Origin: Algoriphagus iocasae
GTDB lineage: Bacteria > Bacteroidota > Bacteroidia > Cytophagales > Cyclobacteriaceae
NCBI RefSeq assembly: GCF_014206875.1
Contig: NZ_JACIJO010000002.1
Location: 744,001-808,000, forward strand
Direction: 5' to 3'
DNA: 64,000 nucleotides
The notes under the pieces are model-generated. The model did no database searches, had not been told where the DNA came from, and saw only the letters and a program-made list of their open reading frames with translations. The position numbers and the translations under genes were made by a program. How positions within the stretch are numbered: position 1 is the first letter of the stretch; the number at the start of each line of letters is the position of its first letter. Below, piece after piece: positions 18,528 through 28,054 of the stretch.

Positions 18528-19604
18528 GTGAGAATACAACAACTTTTAGGTGAAAGATTTACGTTTGGCAGAAAGGCATATTTTATTGTAATCCTCACAA
18601 TAGTTTTAATTTGCCCAACTCAGCTTTATGCTCAAGGAGCGCAAAAAGTTTTCAATTCAGTTCATGATGCCTATTTCGATAGCCTTAGAAATATGGATTA
18701 TCCATATACCTTTCCAATCCTTGGAAAAGGGGCGGCTAAAAGAGGATATGACTTGCCTTATGCTTGGGGTGTAAGCGGAATTTATTTTACCCAAAAGCAG
18801 GAAATTAACATCAATAGTACTTCCATTGGTTTTAATGGAAGTGAAATGGTTGACCTAAGTAATTTCATAAAATTTGGTCCTACAATTGCCACAACCAATG
18901 CCTATACTGTAAGACCTGATCTTTGGGTTTTGCCTTTTTTAAATGTGTATGGGATTTTTGGTGGAGGTACTACCCAAACGGATGTCACACTTTTAAGTCC
19001 TGTAGGTTTTGAAACGAGTCAACGGTTTTCTGTGGATAGTTATGGTTTAGGAGCTACTCTCACTGGAGCTTTTGGTCCTATATGGGTGGCTTGGGATAAT
19101 AACTACAACTTTGCTGATGTAGAAGTAGTCGTGGAACCTGTCCCAGCTTTCAACAGTAGCCTCCGCATCGGTCATGCTATCTCAGATTATAATGACCCCG
19201 AAAAAACATTGTCTATTTGGGCAGGAGTGTTTTATCAGGTAATACAAAATGATACCCAAGGAAGTATATCTGTTGCAGAAATTTTCCCTGGTTTTGGTGG
19301 AGGAAATTTCATTGGTACATTGAATGACTGGGCAGATGGATTGCCTCCGGCACAAAAGGTTATCGCGAAGCAAATTATTGGTAAACTGGAAGATGCAGCA
19401 AATGGTATTGATACATCTTCTAGTATGATTAATTACAAGCTAGAAAAAGAAGTAGCAGCCCCCTTTAATTTAATTTTCGGTGCCCAATACCAATTTAATA
19501 AGCACTGGATGCTTCGGTCAGAATTGGGGGTTTTTGGCAAAAGAAGTCAATTTTTACTTAATCTTAACTGGAGATTTCCGGGTTTTAAAAAAGCATCACT
19601 ATGA
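18528..19604 (+). CDS. Putative outer membrane beta-barrel protein of unknown family
   Basis: 358 residues if it starts at GTG 18528, the only sensible start before the signal segment (AYFIVILTIVLICPTQLYAQ); the next ATG would cut into the body. I do not recognise the family. The mature part has glycine- and aromatic-rich strands (WGVSGIYFTQKQEIN, DLWVLPFLNVYGIFGGG, GPIWVAWDNNYNFADV, KTLSIWAGVFYQ, WMLRSELGVFGKRSQFLLNLNWRF), consistent with a 12- to 16-strand barrel. The stop codon overlaps the next ATG (ATGA at 19601), so the two are translationally coupled. It follows the channel-like gene by 49 bases, likely the same operon. Confidence 0.7.
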   Translation: MRIQQLLGERFTFGRKAYFIVILTIVLICPTQLYAQGAQKVFNSVHDAYFDSLRNMDYPYTFPILGKGAAKRGYDLPYAWGVSGIYFTQKQEININSTSIGFNGSEMVDLSNFIKFGPTIATTNAYTVRPDLWVLPFLNVYGIFGGGTTQTDVTLLSPVGFETSQRFSVDSYGLGATLTGAFGPIWVAWDNNYNFADVEVVVEPVPAFNSSLRIGHAISDYNDPEKTLSIWAGVFYQVIQNDTQGSISVAEIFPGFGGGNFIGTLNDWADGLPPAQKVIAKQIIGKLEDAANGIDTSSSMINYKLEKEVAAPFNLIFGAQYQFNKHWMLRSELGVFGKRSQFLLNLNWRFPGFKKASL

Positions 19605-20299
19605 AGTTTAAAGCCATATTAATTATTCTACTTTTTGGTCTTCAAACTTCCCTTCGAGCTCAGGTAATCATGAGCTTGATCTTTGGGGACAAATTGAATA
19701 ATGAGAACAATCTCTTTGGAATTCATTTGGATTACAGTTTGAATAACATGTCTATGTCTGGTGCCCAAGATCCATTGAAATCATTTAATTTGGGGCTCTT
19801 TTACTCCCATAAGTTTGATGAGAATTGGCATATGAATATTGACCTGATGGCTAAGTATCGACGTGGAGCAGGCGGAATAGCTGCCTACGACTTAGAAGAT
19901 TCCAGCCTTAATTCTTTTTATGCTGATTCTGAATTGACTCGGAAGATTAATTATTTTAGTATTCCTGCTTCCATGCGTTATGCCTTCCAGGGAACCTATT
20001 TTGTTGAATTAGGACCTCAAGTTTCATTTCGATTAAAGGCTCAGGACATCTTTACTTCTGACCTTACTCAAGGAGATTTGACATTAGAAAAGGATATCCG
20101 AGAGCAGGTTAAGCGTTTTGACTTTGGATTTGTTTCAGGTATAGGAATGTATATAGGAAAAGATAAGGTCAATGCCTTCGGACTTCGATATCATGGTGGA
20201 TTTTCAGATGTGATGAAAAATTATGAGGGAAAACAAAACCATAGTCAGATAGCCATTTACGCAAACCTTCCTATTGGAAGAGGAAAAGCTGGGCTTTAA
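19601..20299 (+). CDS. Small outer membrane beta-barrel protein (porin-family-like)
   Basis: 232 residues with a signal peptide (MKFKAILIILLFGLQTSLRAQ). The strands NLGLFYSHKFDENWHMNIDL, RKINYFSIPASMRYAFQ, YFVELGPQVSFRL and FDFGFVSGIGMYIG resemble the eight-stranded PorT/OmpW-like barrels that are abundant in Bacteroidota. Its start codon overlaps the stop of the preceding barrel gene by four bases, indicating the two products are made together and may form a pair. Function unknown. Confidence 0.75.
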   Translation: MKFKAILIILLFGLQTSLRAQVIMSLIFGDKLNNENNLFGIHLDYSLNNMSMSGAQDPLKSFNLGLFYSHKFDENWHMNIDLMAKYRRGAGGIAAYDLEDSSLNSFYADSELTRKINYFSIPASMRYAFQGTYFVELGPQVSFRLKAQDIFTSDLTQGDLTLEKDIREQVKRFDFGFVSGIGMYIGKDKVNAFGLRYHGGFSDVMKNYEGKQNHSQIAIYANLPIGRGKAGL

Positions 20300-20384
20300 T
20301 TAGCTGATTTTCATGTAGCTTTTGGCTTTTAATGTCCGTATTGTCAAAAATTTCCTTTTCACTATTTCTTCAAAGAAATCTGAT

Positions 20385-20882
20385 ATGAAAACTAGAACTG
20401 CATTTATTCTTTGTTTATTGGCCCTATGCTTTATATCCTGTAAAGACAAGGAAGAAATGTTGCCATTAACTCCATTAGAGGGAACTTGGGAATATGCTTT
20501 CTACAATTCCGACCAAAATTTCTTTTTTATCTACCAGTACATTTTTGACCCCTCAGGAACCATGGAGAAAAATATACTAGTGAGAGAAAGTGAATCTCCG
20601 ACCATTTTGGGATATTATAGTCATTCAACCGGAAGTTATGAGCTCCGGGGTGAGGAATATAAAGAAGTGGTTTCCAAGCAATATGAATTGGCATTAGATG
20701 CATACCTTTTTTATGTCCCAAAAGATAAATTAAAGGAAACATCAGTCAACGCCTCTCCAAAGCAAACCGGGAAGCTTACTTTTTCACCGAATAACAGATC
20801 TTTTGAACTCCTCTATCCTTGCAATGACACACCTTCATCAAATTGTTTAAGTGCTTTAACCTATCGACGGGTAGATAATTAA
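20385..20882 (+). CDS. Small lipoprotein of unknown function
   Basis: The ATG at 20385 gives a lipoprotein signal (MKTRTAFILCLLALCFISC, lipobox Cys-19); the frame also extends upstream to 20322, but those codons carry no signal. 165 residues. After a PLTPLEGTWEYAFY motif the protein looks like a lipocalin-like small barrel (LEGTWE opening, YYSHSTGSYELRG), a fold common among Bacteroidota lipoproteins. It lies 85 bases after the barrel gene on the same strand and ends four bases before the convergent DoxX gene. I do not assign a function. Confidence 0.75.
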   Translation: MKTRTAFILCLLALCFISCKDKEEMLPLTPLEGTWEYAFYNSDQNFFFIYQYIFDPSGTMEKNILVRESESPTILGYYSHSTGSYELRGEEYKEVVSKQYELALDAYLFYVPKDKLKETSVNASPKQTGKLTFSPNNRSFELLYPCNDTPSSNCLSALTYRRVDN

Positions 20883-20886
20883 GTCT

Positions 20887-21330
20887 TTATTCATTTGGAT
20901 GCTTTTTCATCCAGTGATCAACCGAGAATTTTCCTGATCCATAAACAAGAAATACGATTAATAGAATCAGGACAACCAAAGAAATTCCAAATTCAAGGTT
21001 GTTGGAGACGGAAAGAAAACCTTGTTGGCTATTGACAAAAAGCACTGCTCCTAATAAGATGGGAATCTGAAAGGAAACGGCGATTCTCGTCACTAGCCCC
21101 ATGGCGATCAAAAGCCCTCCCACTAAGTGAGCAAAAGCTACAAAGTGAGCCAATCCTAAATTCACAAACTGCAAATCGGCATTGTTCATTATTGCCAAAA
21201 GGGCATCTGTGTCTGAAATAAAGAGAATCCCCTTATAGAGAATAAATAGACCTAAAATAATTCTTAGGAAGTCGATCCATTGTGGATGATGGGCATCTGC
21301 CCAGTGTTCAATTTTGGTGACTGTGTTCAT
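20887..21330 (-). CDS. DoxX family membrane protein
   Basis: 147 residues with four predicted membrane helices (FLRIILGLFILYKGILFI, LAHFVAFAHLVGGLLIAMGL, VSFQIPILLGAVLFV, ISLVVLILLIVFLVYG). The glycine-rich second helix and LVTRIA loop fit DoxX/DoxD-type small membrane proteins, some linked with thiosulfate oxidation or redox stress and most with unknown roles. The stop abuts the end of the convergent lipoprotein gene; no terminator lies between. Confidence 0.85.
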   Translation of the reverse strand: MNTVTKIEHWADAHHPQWIDFLRIILGLFILYKGILFISDTDALLAIMNNADLQFVNLGLAHFVAFAHLVGGLLIAMGLVTRIAVSFQIPILLGAVLFVNSQQGFLSVSNNLEFGISLVVLILLIVFLVYGSGKFSVDHWMKKHPNE

Positions 21331-21516
21331 GGCATTTTGGGTTAGGTACAGTGTTTTTTACGAAAAAAGTAAATTAATGATTTGAAATTCAGCTGATTAT
21401 ATTCTTGTTTTTCTTTGGACTCCAAATCACTAAACAGAATATTCAAGTTTAGAAATTGGAAAAATTAGTCTTCAACAATTATAAAACTGTTAATTTGGAT
21501 AAATAACCTTATTCCT

Positions 21517-22362
21517 ATGACCTCAATTTTAAGATTTATTTCGAGCGCCTTTCTACTCTCTGTTTTCAATTTTTCAGTTGCCCAGCAGTTACCAAGAGGA
21601 TATCAATTGGTTTGGCAGGAGGAGTTCGAAAAGGAAGGTGCGGTAAGTGATGAAAACTGGAATTTTGAAAAGGGATTTGTAAGAAATAATGAAATGCAAT
21701 GGTATCAGGAAGCCAATGCTGGTCAGAAAGGCGGAATGCTTTTTATAGAAGGCAGAAGAGAAAAAGTGGCGAATCCAGCATATGAGCCTGGAAGTGAAAA
21801 CTGGAAAAAATCCAGAGAGTTTGCAGAATACACCTCTTCCAGCATCAATACCAGAGGCAAATTTGAGTTTCAATATGGGATTTTGGAAGTCAAAGCAAAG
21901 ATTGACACGGCCTCTGGTATGTGGCCAGCGATTTGGACTTTGGGTATTTCAAAGCCTTGGCCGGCAAATGGCGAAATTGATGTGATGGAGTTTTATCAGG
22001 TCAAAGGTGAGCCAACGATTCTGGCCAATGCTGCTTGGGCAGATGCCAGCAAAAGAGCAAATTGGGATGAAGCTAAAATCCCATTTGCAAATTTTTTAAA
22101 GAAAGACCCTGAATGGGCAGAGAAATTTCACATCTGGAAAATGGATTGGACCGAAGACTATATCCGGCTTTATCTTGATGGTGAACTTTTAAATGAGGTA
22201 AATCTGAAGGAAACTATTAATCCAGATGGATTTAACCCGTTTCATCAGCCACATTATATACTGCTAAATCTTGCTTTGGGATCCAATGGAGGTGATTTGT
22301 CTCCTACTGATTTTCCAAGGGAGTATGTGGTGGATTATGTAAAAGTTTATCAGAAGAAGTAG
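21517..22362 (+). CDS. Secreted glycoside hydrolase family 16 (beta-glucanase/laminarinase-like)
   Basis: 281 residues, with a signal peptide ending near FSVAQ. The GH16 catalytic motif GEIDVMEFY gives nucleophile Glu-153, helper Asp-155 and acid/base Glu-158. Supporting family landmarks are LVWQEEF, NNEMQWYQ, a SSSINTRGKFEFQYG strand, GMWPAIWTLG, WKMDWTEDYIRLYLDG, and the closing VDYVKVYQK. The length equals a bare catalytic domain with no carbohydrate-binding module. GH16 enzymes cleave beta-1,3 or mixed beta-1,3/1,4 glucans (laminarin, lichenan) and also agar/carrageenan-type glycans. It stands alone, so the substrate cannot be inferred from neighbours. Confidence 0.95.
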   Translation: MTSILRFISSAFLLSVFNFSVAQQLPRGYQLVWQEEFEKEGAVSDENWNFEKGFVRNNEMQWYQEANAGQKGGMLFIEGRREKVANPAYEPGSENWKKSREFAEYTSSSINTRGKFEFQYGILEVKAKIDTASGMWPAIWTLGISKPWPANGEIDVMEFYQVKGEPTILANAAWADASKRANWDEAKIPFANFLKKDPEWAEKFHIWKMDWTEDYIRLYLDGELLNEVNLKETINPDGFNPFHQPHYILLNLALGSNGGDLSPTDFPREYVVDYVKVYQKK

Positions 22363-22364
22363 GT

Positions 22365-23096
22365 TTATTCAAAGGTTTTGGAACTGTCAGAAACCAAGTA
22401 ATTCAGCTCTTTAAGTTCCTTTTCAGTCAGATCTCTCCACTTTCCTACTGGAATATCCAAGTGAACATTCATAATCCGGATTCTTTTAAGCTGCTTCACT
22501 TCGTATCCTAAATATTCACACATTCTTCTGATTTGTCGGTTTAGCCCTTGGGTAAGTATAATCCGGAATTTAAAGCGTGAAATTTTTTCCACTTTGCAAG
22601 GATCTGTGACCGTATCGAGTATGGGAATTCCACCTGACATTCGTTGAATAAACCGATCGTGAATAGGTTTATCCACTGTTACGATATACTCTTTTTCGTG
22701 ATTGTTTTTAGAGCGGAGAATTTTATTCACAATGTCCCCTTCGCTGGTAAGGAAGATGAGACCTTCGCTGTCTTTGTCTAATCGACCAATCGGAAAAATC
22801 CTTTGCGGATGACCGATATAATCAATCATATTGTCTTTTTCCCCCTTTGTATCAGTAGTCGAAACAATTCCAACAGGCTTATTGAAAGCGATGTAAACAT
22901 GGTTTTGAATGGGCTTTCCAACAGGCTTTCCATCTACACGGACGATATCTGCAGGCATTACTTTGGTGCCAACCTCTGGTATTTTGCCATTAAGAGTGAT
23001 TCTTCCAGCCTCCAATAATTTATCTGCTTCTCTCCTCGAGCAAAATCCTACCTCGCTTAGATATTTATTGATACGGATTCCCTGTTTCTCTTCCAT
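22365..23096 (-). CDS. rluF: 23S rRNA pseudouridine synthase, RluF/RsuA type
   Basis: 243 residues. Residues 6-60 form an S4 RNA-binding domain ([20 protein letters not shown]). The catalytic core follows, with [10 protein letters not shown] holding catalytic Asp-107 and the later [17 protein letters not shown] motif of the RsuA/RluB/RluE/RluF group. The [15 protein letters not shown] segment is closest to RluF, which isomerises a uridine in 23S rRNA helix 75 in E. coli; the exact target here is inferred. It is convergent with the GH16 gene (two-base gap) and diverges from nothing: the next upstream feature is a terminator. Confidence 0.85.
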   Translation of the reverse strand: MEEKQGIRINKYLSEVGFCSRREADKLLEAGRITLNGKIPEVGTKVMPADIVRVDGKPVGKPIQNHVYIAFNKPVGIVSTTDTKGEKDNMIDYIGHPQRIFPIGRLDKDSEGLIFLTSEGDIVNKILRSKNNHEKEYIVTVDKPIHDRFIQRMSGGIPILDTVTDPCKVEKISRFKFRIILTQGLNRQIRRMCEYLGYEVKQLKRIRIMNVHLDIPVGKWRDLTEKELKELNYLVSDSSKTFE

Positions 23097-23126
23097 GATG
23101 CAAAATTCCGGATTCTATGAAAATAA

Positions 23127-23163
23127 AAAAGCCCCGAGGAAATTTTTCTCTCGGGGCTCTTTA
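23127..23163. terminator. Terminator downstream of the GldJ-like gene
   Basis: AGCCCCGAG / CTCGGGGCT arms with a T-rich loop and A/T tracts on both sides, placed between the GldJ-like gene and rluF (both minus strand). Confidence 0.92.
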
Positions 23164-23177
23164 AATATTATAATGGA

Positions 23178-24401
23178 TTACTTTCCTTTTTCTCCAATTG
23201 AAATCATTGCACATCTGAAACCGATAGAATTGGTTGCAGAGTCTTGGTGCATAAATCTACGTGTACCTGGGGCTAGCCAATAAGCAACATCTTTCCAAGA
23301 TCCACCTTTATAAACTCTAAACTCATCGCTTAGCATGGAAGTCTCATAATTATCAACTTCGTCATATACTCCATCTTTTCTTAATGGGTTTAAGTCATCA
23401 AAATCCTGATAAGAAAGTGGGCGATAGATATCATAAACCCACTCATTCATGTTTCCAGCCATGTGATACAAGCCAAAATCATTTGGAGCCATGTCATACA
23501 CGTTGGTAGGAAGGATTTCACCGTCATTTCTTTGGTTACCCGCGATACCCGCGTAGTCACCACGACCTCTTTTAAAGTTGGCCAAGAAATCACCTTGTTT
23601 TCCTTTTCTCTTTACGTTGTATGGATTTCTAACACCACGACCATCCCAAGGATAAATTCTCCCGTATTCTTGATTTTCGTCTAAGTATTGAGTTCCGATC
23701 ATTGCTTTTGCTGCATATTCCCACTCACCTTCGTTTGGTAAACGGAAATCAGCCATAGCAACACCTCGCTCGATCAATTGATTCTTAGTAAAAGTAGAGT
23801 CAATCTCTCTTTCCTTTCTAATGATTTCCTGAACGTATTCAGTTCTCCACTTAGAATAGACATTTGCTTGAACCCAAGAAACACCTGCTACTGGATAGAA
23901 GTTAAATCCAGGGAATCTAAAGTAGTAAGACTGGTAAAGATCGTTGAAAGACATAGCACCAGACCATACATTTTCGGAAGGCTCCAATTTCAACAATGAA
24001 TCTGCGCTGACATTTTTCTTCATTGCGAAAAGAAATTCACGATAATCATTGTTAGTGATTTCTGTTTCATCCATGTAGAAATTTGAAATCGTAACAGTTC
24101 TTTCCTGATTATCACGGAAGGCCATTACATCCTCTTCCTGAGAACCTAAAACTGCTCTACCACCTTGAATAAATTTCAAGTTTGGCCCAGGTATTTGCTC
24201 GGCATTCTTAGCCACAAAAAAGTTCGTGGAGTCGTTTTCATCGAAACTGAACTCGGCTCCTGTCGTCGCACTTTTTTTGCCTGGGTTATTGGCAGTTCTT
24301 CTACCGTAACCTGGAGTTTTGTTACAAGAGGTTAAAATTGAACCTGCGACAATTGCCAATGCCGCTGTCCACATTCCCCATGATTTGTTACTCAGACGCA
24401 T
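23178..24401 (-). CDS. GldJ-like gliding-motility/T9SS lipoprotein (FGE-sulfatase fold)
   Basis: The ATG at 24401 gives a lipoprotein signal (GSILTSC); an open frame extends to 24509 but has no signal. 407 residues. The body is an SUMF1/FGE-sulfatase domain: FIQGGRAVLGS, FYMDETEITNNDYREFL, YPVAGVSWVQANVYSKW, DFRLPNEGEWEYAA, GNMNEWVYD, YKGGSWKDVAYW and PGTRRFMHQ...IGFRCAM. GldJ and GldK/PorK share this fold and are part of the gliding/type IX secretion apparatus. This sequence looks closer to GldJ, though the distinction is uncertain. The catalytic cysteine pair of true formylglycine-generating enzymes is absent, so it should not activate the sulfatases nearby. mfd lies 175 bases upstream on the same strand. 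Confidence 0.82.
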   Translation of the reverse strand: MRLSNKSWGMWTAALAIVAGSILTSCNKTPGYGRRTANNPGKKSATTGAEFSFDENDSTNFFVAKNAEQIPGPNLKFIQGGRAVLGSQEEDVMAFRDNQERTVTISNFYMDETEITNNDYREFLFAMKKNVSADSLLKLEPSENVWSGAMSFNDLYQSYYFRFPGFNFYPVAGVSWVQANVYSKWRTEYVQEIIRKEREIDSTFTKNQLIERGVAMADFRLPNEGEWEYAAKAMIGTQYLDENQEYGRIYPWDGRGVRNPYNVKRKGKQGDFLANFKRGRGDYAGIAGNQRNDGEILPTNVYDMAPNDFGLYHMAGNMNEWVYDIYRPLSYQDFDDLNPLRKDGVYDEVDNYETSMLSDEFRVYKGGSWKDVAYWLAPGTRRFMHQDSATNSIGFRCAMISIGEKGK

Positions 24402-24576
24402 ATTTATATCTATTTTGGTCTTGATCAATTTGTAAATATAGAAGCAATAGACACTACTTCCAATCAAATTTATAGAACGCAAGTTTATGAAAAGGTGCTT
24501 ATTATGCAAATTTCAAAGTATTCTACAAAATTGGTATGGAAAACTGCAATATTTATGCCAGTTAAAGTTTAATATT

Positions 24577-27500
24577 TCAGGCGTTTGACATTTCTTTCAA
24601 TGCGATCTGGGCCTTGTTAATATTAGGTATTTCAGATACTGTAAGTATCAAACGGTTTTTGTGTTCTTTTATTTTGCTACGCTTCGCATGAAGCTGAACA
24701 AATTTCATGATTTTGCCGAAAATTTCTGAGGAATAAAAATCATCTCTGGAAGAAGGCAACAAATAACATTTCATCTGATTTCCTTTTAGACTTAGTTTCT
24801 CAATCCCCAGACGTTCAGCCATCCATCTCAATCTTACCGTTTCCATCAAATCCTCCACAGAATTTGGCAATGGACCAAATCGGTCAAGCAACATGCTGGA
24901 AAACTTAGCAAGCTCTTCCTCATTTTTGATGGCATCGAGTTTAGAATAAAGTCCCAATCTTTCGGAAATATTAGACACATATTCCTCTGGAATTAGAAGT
25001 TCCAAATCAGTTTCGATGGTACAATCCTGAACTAAAACTTTTACTTTTTCTTTGAGATCCACTTCGAATAAAGCAGCAAATTCATTTTCCTTGAGCTCTT
25101 GGACTGCTTCATCCAAAATTTTGTGATACATCTCGAATCCTAAATCGGTGATGAATCCGCTTTGCTCCGCTCCCAATAAATTTCCTGCTCCACGAATGTC
25201 CAAATCTTTCATGGCAACTTTAAAACCATCTCCAAGATCAGAGAATTCCTCCAATGTTTGGAGACGTTTTCTAGCTTCTGGAGTCAATCCCGACATAGGC
25301 TGAGTCAATAGATAGCAAAATGCTTTTTTATTACTTCGGCCCACACGACCTCGCATCTGATGCAGATCGCTCAAACCAAACATATGCGCTCTATTGATGA
25401 TAATTGTGTTGGCATTTGGAATATCCAGTCCTGACTCGATGATATTGGTGGAGACCAAAACATCGTATTCATGATGAATAAAGTCCACCATAATTTTTTC
25501 CAACTTCTTCCCATCCATTTGCCCATGGGCTCCAATAACTCTGGCATCTGGCACCAATTTCATGATCAAATTGGCGATGCTATCAATTTCTCCCACTCTG
25601 TTATGGACAAAGAATACCTGTCCACCTCTTCTTAACTCATAAGCTACAGCATCTCGAATGGTTGCTTCTTGGAAAGTAGCTACCTCTGTCGTCACAGGCT
25701 GCCTGTTTGGGGGCGGTGTTGCGATGACTGAAAGGTCTCTTGCACCCATCAATGAGAAATGTAGCGTTCGAGGGATTGGAGTGGCAGTCAATGTCAAGAC
25801 ATCGACATTCACTCGAAGATTCTTAAGCTGGTCTTTCACTTTCACTCCAAACTTTTGCTCCTCATCAATAATCAAAAGACCGAGGTCACGGAAAACGATG
25901 TCTTTGTTGACAATTTTATGCGTTCCTACCAAAATGTCAATCTCACCGGTTTTCACCTGAGCAATAATTTCTTTGATCTCTTTGGCAGTTCGGAATCTGT
26001 TGATGTATTCAACTTTTACCGGCAAGTTTTCCAATCGCTCGCTAAATGTCTGGTAGTGCTGCATGGCCAAAATGGTCGTAGGTACCAAAACAGCCACTTG
26101 TTTTCGATCATTCACGGCTTTGAATGCCGCCCGTATTGCTACTTCGGTCTTTCCAAATCCAACATCTCCACAAACCAGTCGATCCATTGGATATGATTTT
26201 TCCATATCGGCTTTGACATCAGAAGTGGCCATGGCCTGATCTGGAGTGTCTTCGTAAATGAAAGAAGATTCCAATTCCACCTGTAGGACAGAATCCCTGT
26301 TAAAAGCAAATCCCGGAGCGGATCTTCTTTTTGCATAAAGCGCGATCAAATCCTTAGCGATGTCCTTAACCTGCCTTTTGACTTTACTTTTCTTATTGTC
26401 CCACTCAGGTGAGCCAAGTTTGGACATAGAAGGCATGGTTCCCTCTTGGCCAGAATATTTAGAGATTTTGTGAAGTGAGTGAATGTTTACATACAGCAAA
26501 TCATCATCCCGAAAGACCAGTCGAACGGCCTCCTGAAGTTTGCCATTCACATCTACTTTTTCCAGTCCTGCGAATCTTCCAACTCCATAATCAACGTGGA
26601 CAATGTAGTCTCCAGGATGAAGGGCTTTTAATTCTTTGATCGTAAGCGCCTTGGATTTACTTGCTTTGTTTCTGGTTTTATACCGGTGAAATCTTTCAAA
26701 TAGTTGATGGTCTGTATAGCAAACCAATTTTAGAATTCGGTCTTCAAATCCTTCTCTAAGCCCCAGAAGCATACTTTGCACTTGCAAAGTCGGATCAAGT
26801 TCCCTGAATATGCCAAGCAAACGTTCGATCTGCTTTTCGTTTTCAGCAGTTAGTATATTGGTAAAGCCCTTCTTTTCATTTTCTGCAAAATTGCTGACCA
26901 ACAAGTCAAAATTCTTATTAAATGAAGGCTGCGGGTGACTTTCCCATTTGATCTCTTTTGCGCCTTTGAGGTAAAATTGCTTTCCAAACTCGATTTGGGA
27001 ATGTGCCTCAACCAAGGCTGAAAAGTCCTTTCCTTTGTCAAAAAGATCGGATGGCTTGAGCATCAACTTGTCTGTCTGAGTTTGTTTTGCGATCACTTCA
27101 AAAGCCTGCTCGGCTTTGTGAAAGCACTCATCCATCACATCTTTCGTCAGCTGAAAATCCTTGTGCCATACCTTTGCATGCTCAGGCAAAAAGCTCAAAA
27201 ACGATTGTCTGACTTCCTGTAAGAGCTTGGTTTGAACATTTGGAATCAATGAAATCTGATCCACACTTGCGATAGAAAGCTGAGATTCCGGGTCAAAAGT
27301 CCGGATACTTTCTATCTCTTTTCCGAAGAGTTCTAAACGATATGGATGCTCATTGGAAAAGGAGAAAACATCCAAAATACCTCCCCGGATGGCATATTGC
27401 CCAGGTTCGTAAACGAAATCAGTCTTTTCGAAATCATAGCTGGTCAATATCTCAGCGACAAATTCCATATCCACTGATTCACCAACTTTTGCCGAAAATG

Positions 27501-27930
27501 TGTTTTCCAGCAAGGATCGTTTGTTAATTACCCGCTCGTAAAGAGCTTCGGGATAAGTGATAATAACTTTTGATTGGGAATTGGATTCCAAAACCTGATT
27601 TAGAATTTCCGATCGCATCAGGACATTGGCGTTGTCCACTTCTTCATATTGATAAGCCCTTTTGAAACTCGAAGGGAAAATCATGTGATCCTCGATTTGA
27701 AGCAAGTTTTGAAGATCCGAGTTGAGATAGGCGGCTTCTTCTTTATCAATCGCCACGATCAGATGAAATCCTCCGTGCTGCTGGAAATAGTTGGAAAAAA
27801 GCACCATATCCAGACTGCCGGCAAGACCTTTTAGTTGAATCTTGAATTTTTCCTTCTGATTTAATTCATGAGAAAGCGTCTGAAAAATAGGGTCTGACTG
27901 ATATATTGATAGAAATGACTGGCGATCCAA
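24577..27930 (-). CDS. mfd: Transcription-repair coupling factor Mfd
   Basis: 1117 residues, near the usual length. In order: UvrB-homology region (VYEPGQYAIRGGILDVFSFS), RNA-polymerase interaction domain (HPGDYIVHVDYGVGRFAGLE), RecG-like translocase with Walker A GDVGFGKTEVA near residue 590 and DEEQ box (IIDEEQKFG), helicase motifs LTATPIPRTLHFSLMGARD and QMRGRVGRS, and the C-terminal TRCF domain. Mfd displaces RNA polymerase stalled at DNA lesions and recruits UvrA for repair. It faces away from the oxidase subunit gene. Confidence 0.98.
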   Translation of the reverse strand: MDRQSFLSIYQSDPIFQTLSHELNQKEKFKIQLKGLAGSLDMVLFSNYFQQHGGFHLIVAIDKEEAAYLNSDLQNLLQIEDHMIFPSSFKRAYQYEEVDNANVLMRSEILNQVLESNSQSKVIITYPEALYERVINKRSLLENTFSAKVGESVDMEFVAEILTSYDFEKTDFVYEPGQYAIRGGILDVFSFSNEHPYRLELFGKEIESIRTFDPESQLSIASVDQISLIPNVQTKLLQEVRQSFLSFLPEHAKVWHKDFQLTKDVMDECFHKAEQAFEVIAKQTQTDKLMLKPSDLFDKGKDFSALVEAHSQIEFGKQFYLKGAKEIKWESHPQPSFNKNFDLLVSNFAENEKKGFTNILTAENEKQIERLLGIFRELDPTLQVQSMLLGLREGFEDRILKLVCYTDHQLFERFHRYKTRNKASKSKALTIKELKALHPGDYIVHVDYGVGRFAGLEKVDVNGKLQEAVRLVFRDDDLLYVNIHSLHKISKYSGQEGTMPSMSKLGSPEWDNKKSKVKRQVKDIAKDLIALYAKRRSAPGFAFNRDSVLQVELESSFIYEDTPDQAMATSDVKADMEKSYPMDRLVCGDVGFGKTEVAIRAAFKAVNDRKQVAVLVPTTILAMQHYQTFSERLENLPVKVEYINRFRTAKEIKEIIAQVKTGEIDILVGTHKIVNKDIVFRDLGLLIIDEEQKFGVKVKDQLKNLRVNVDVLTLTATPIPRTLHFSLMGARDLSVIATPPPNRQPVTTEVATFQEATIRDAVAYELRRGGQVFFVHNRVGEIDSIANLIMKLVPDARVIGAHGQMDGKKLEKIMVDFIHHEYDVLVSTNIIESGLDIPNANTIIINRAHMFGLSDLHQMRGRVGRSNKKAFCYLLTQPMSGLTPEARKRLQTLEEFSDLGDGFKVAMKDLDIRGAGNLLGAEQSGFITDLGFEMYHKILDEAVQELKENEFAALFEVDLKEKVKVLVQDCTIETDLELLIPEEYVSNISERLGLYSKLDAIKNEEELAKFSSMLLDRFGPLPNSVEDLMETVRLRWMAERLGIEKLSLKGNQMKCYLLPSSRDDFYSSEIFGKIMKFVQLHAKRSKIKEHKNRLILTVSEIPNINKAQIALKEMSNA

Positions 27931-28054
27931 AATAATAATGTTTGTGGCGAAAGTTTCGGAAGCCCAAATTTAGGGCATTCTATTGTCTTTAAAGCTAAAT
28001 TGAATTGATTTAGAAAATTCTGAACCTACAGGCTTTTAAAATGTTTAGCTAAAC

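Noticed and set aside
23178..24401. Formylglycine-generating enzyme that would activate the nearby sulfatases
   Set aside because: The FGE fold is present, but the catalytic cysteine pair is not; the C-terminal GSWKDVAYW...IGFRCAM pattern is that of GldJ/GldK-type lipoproteins.
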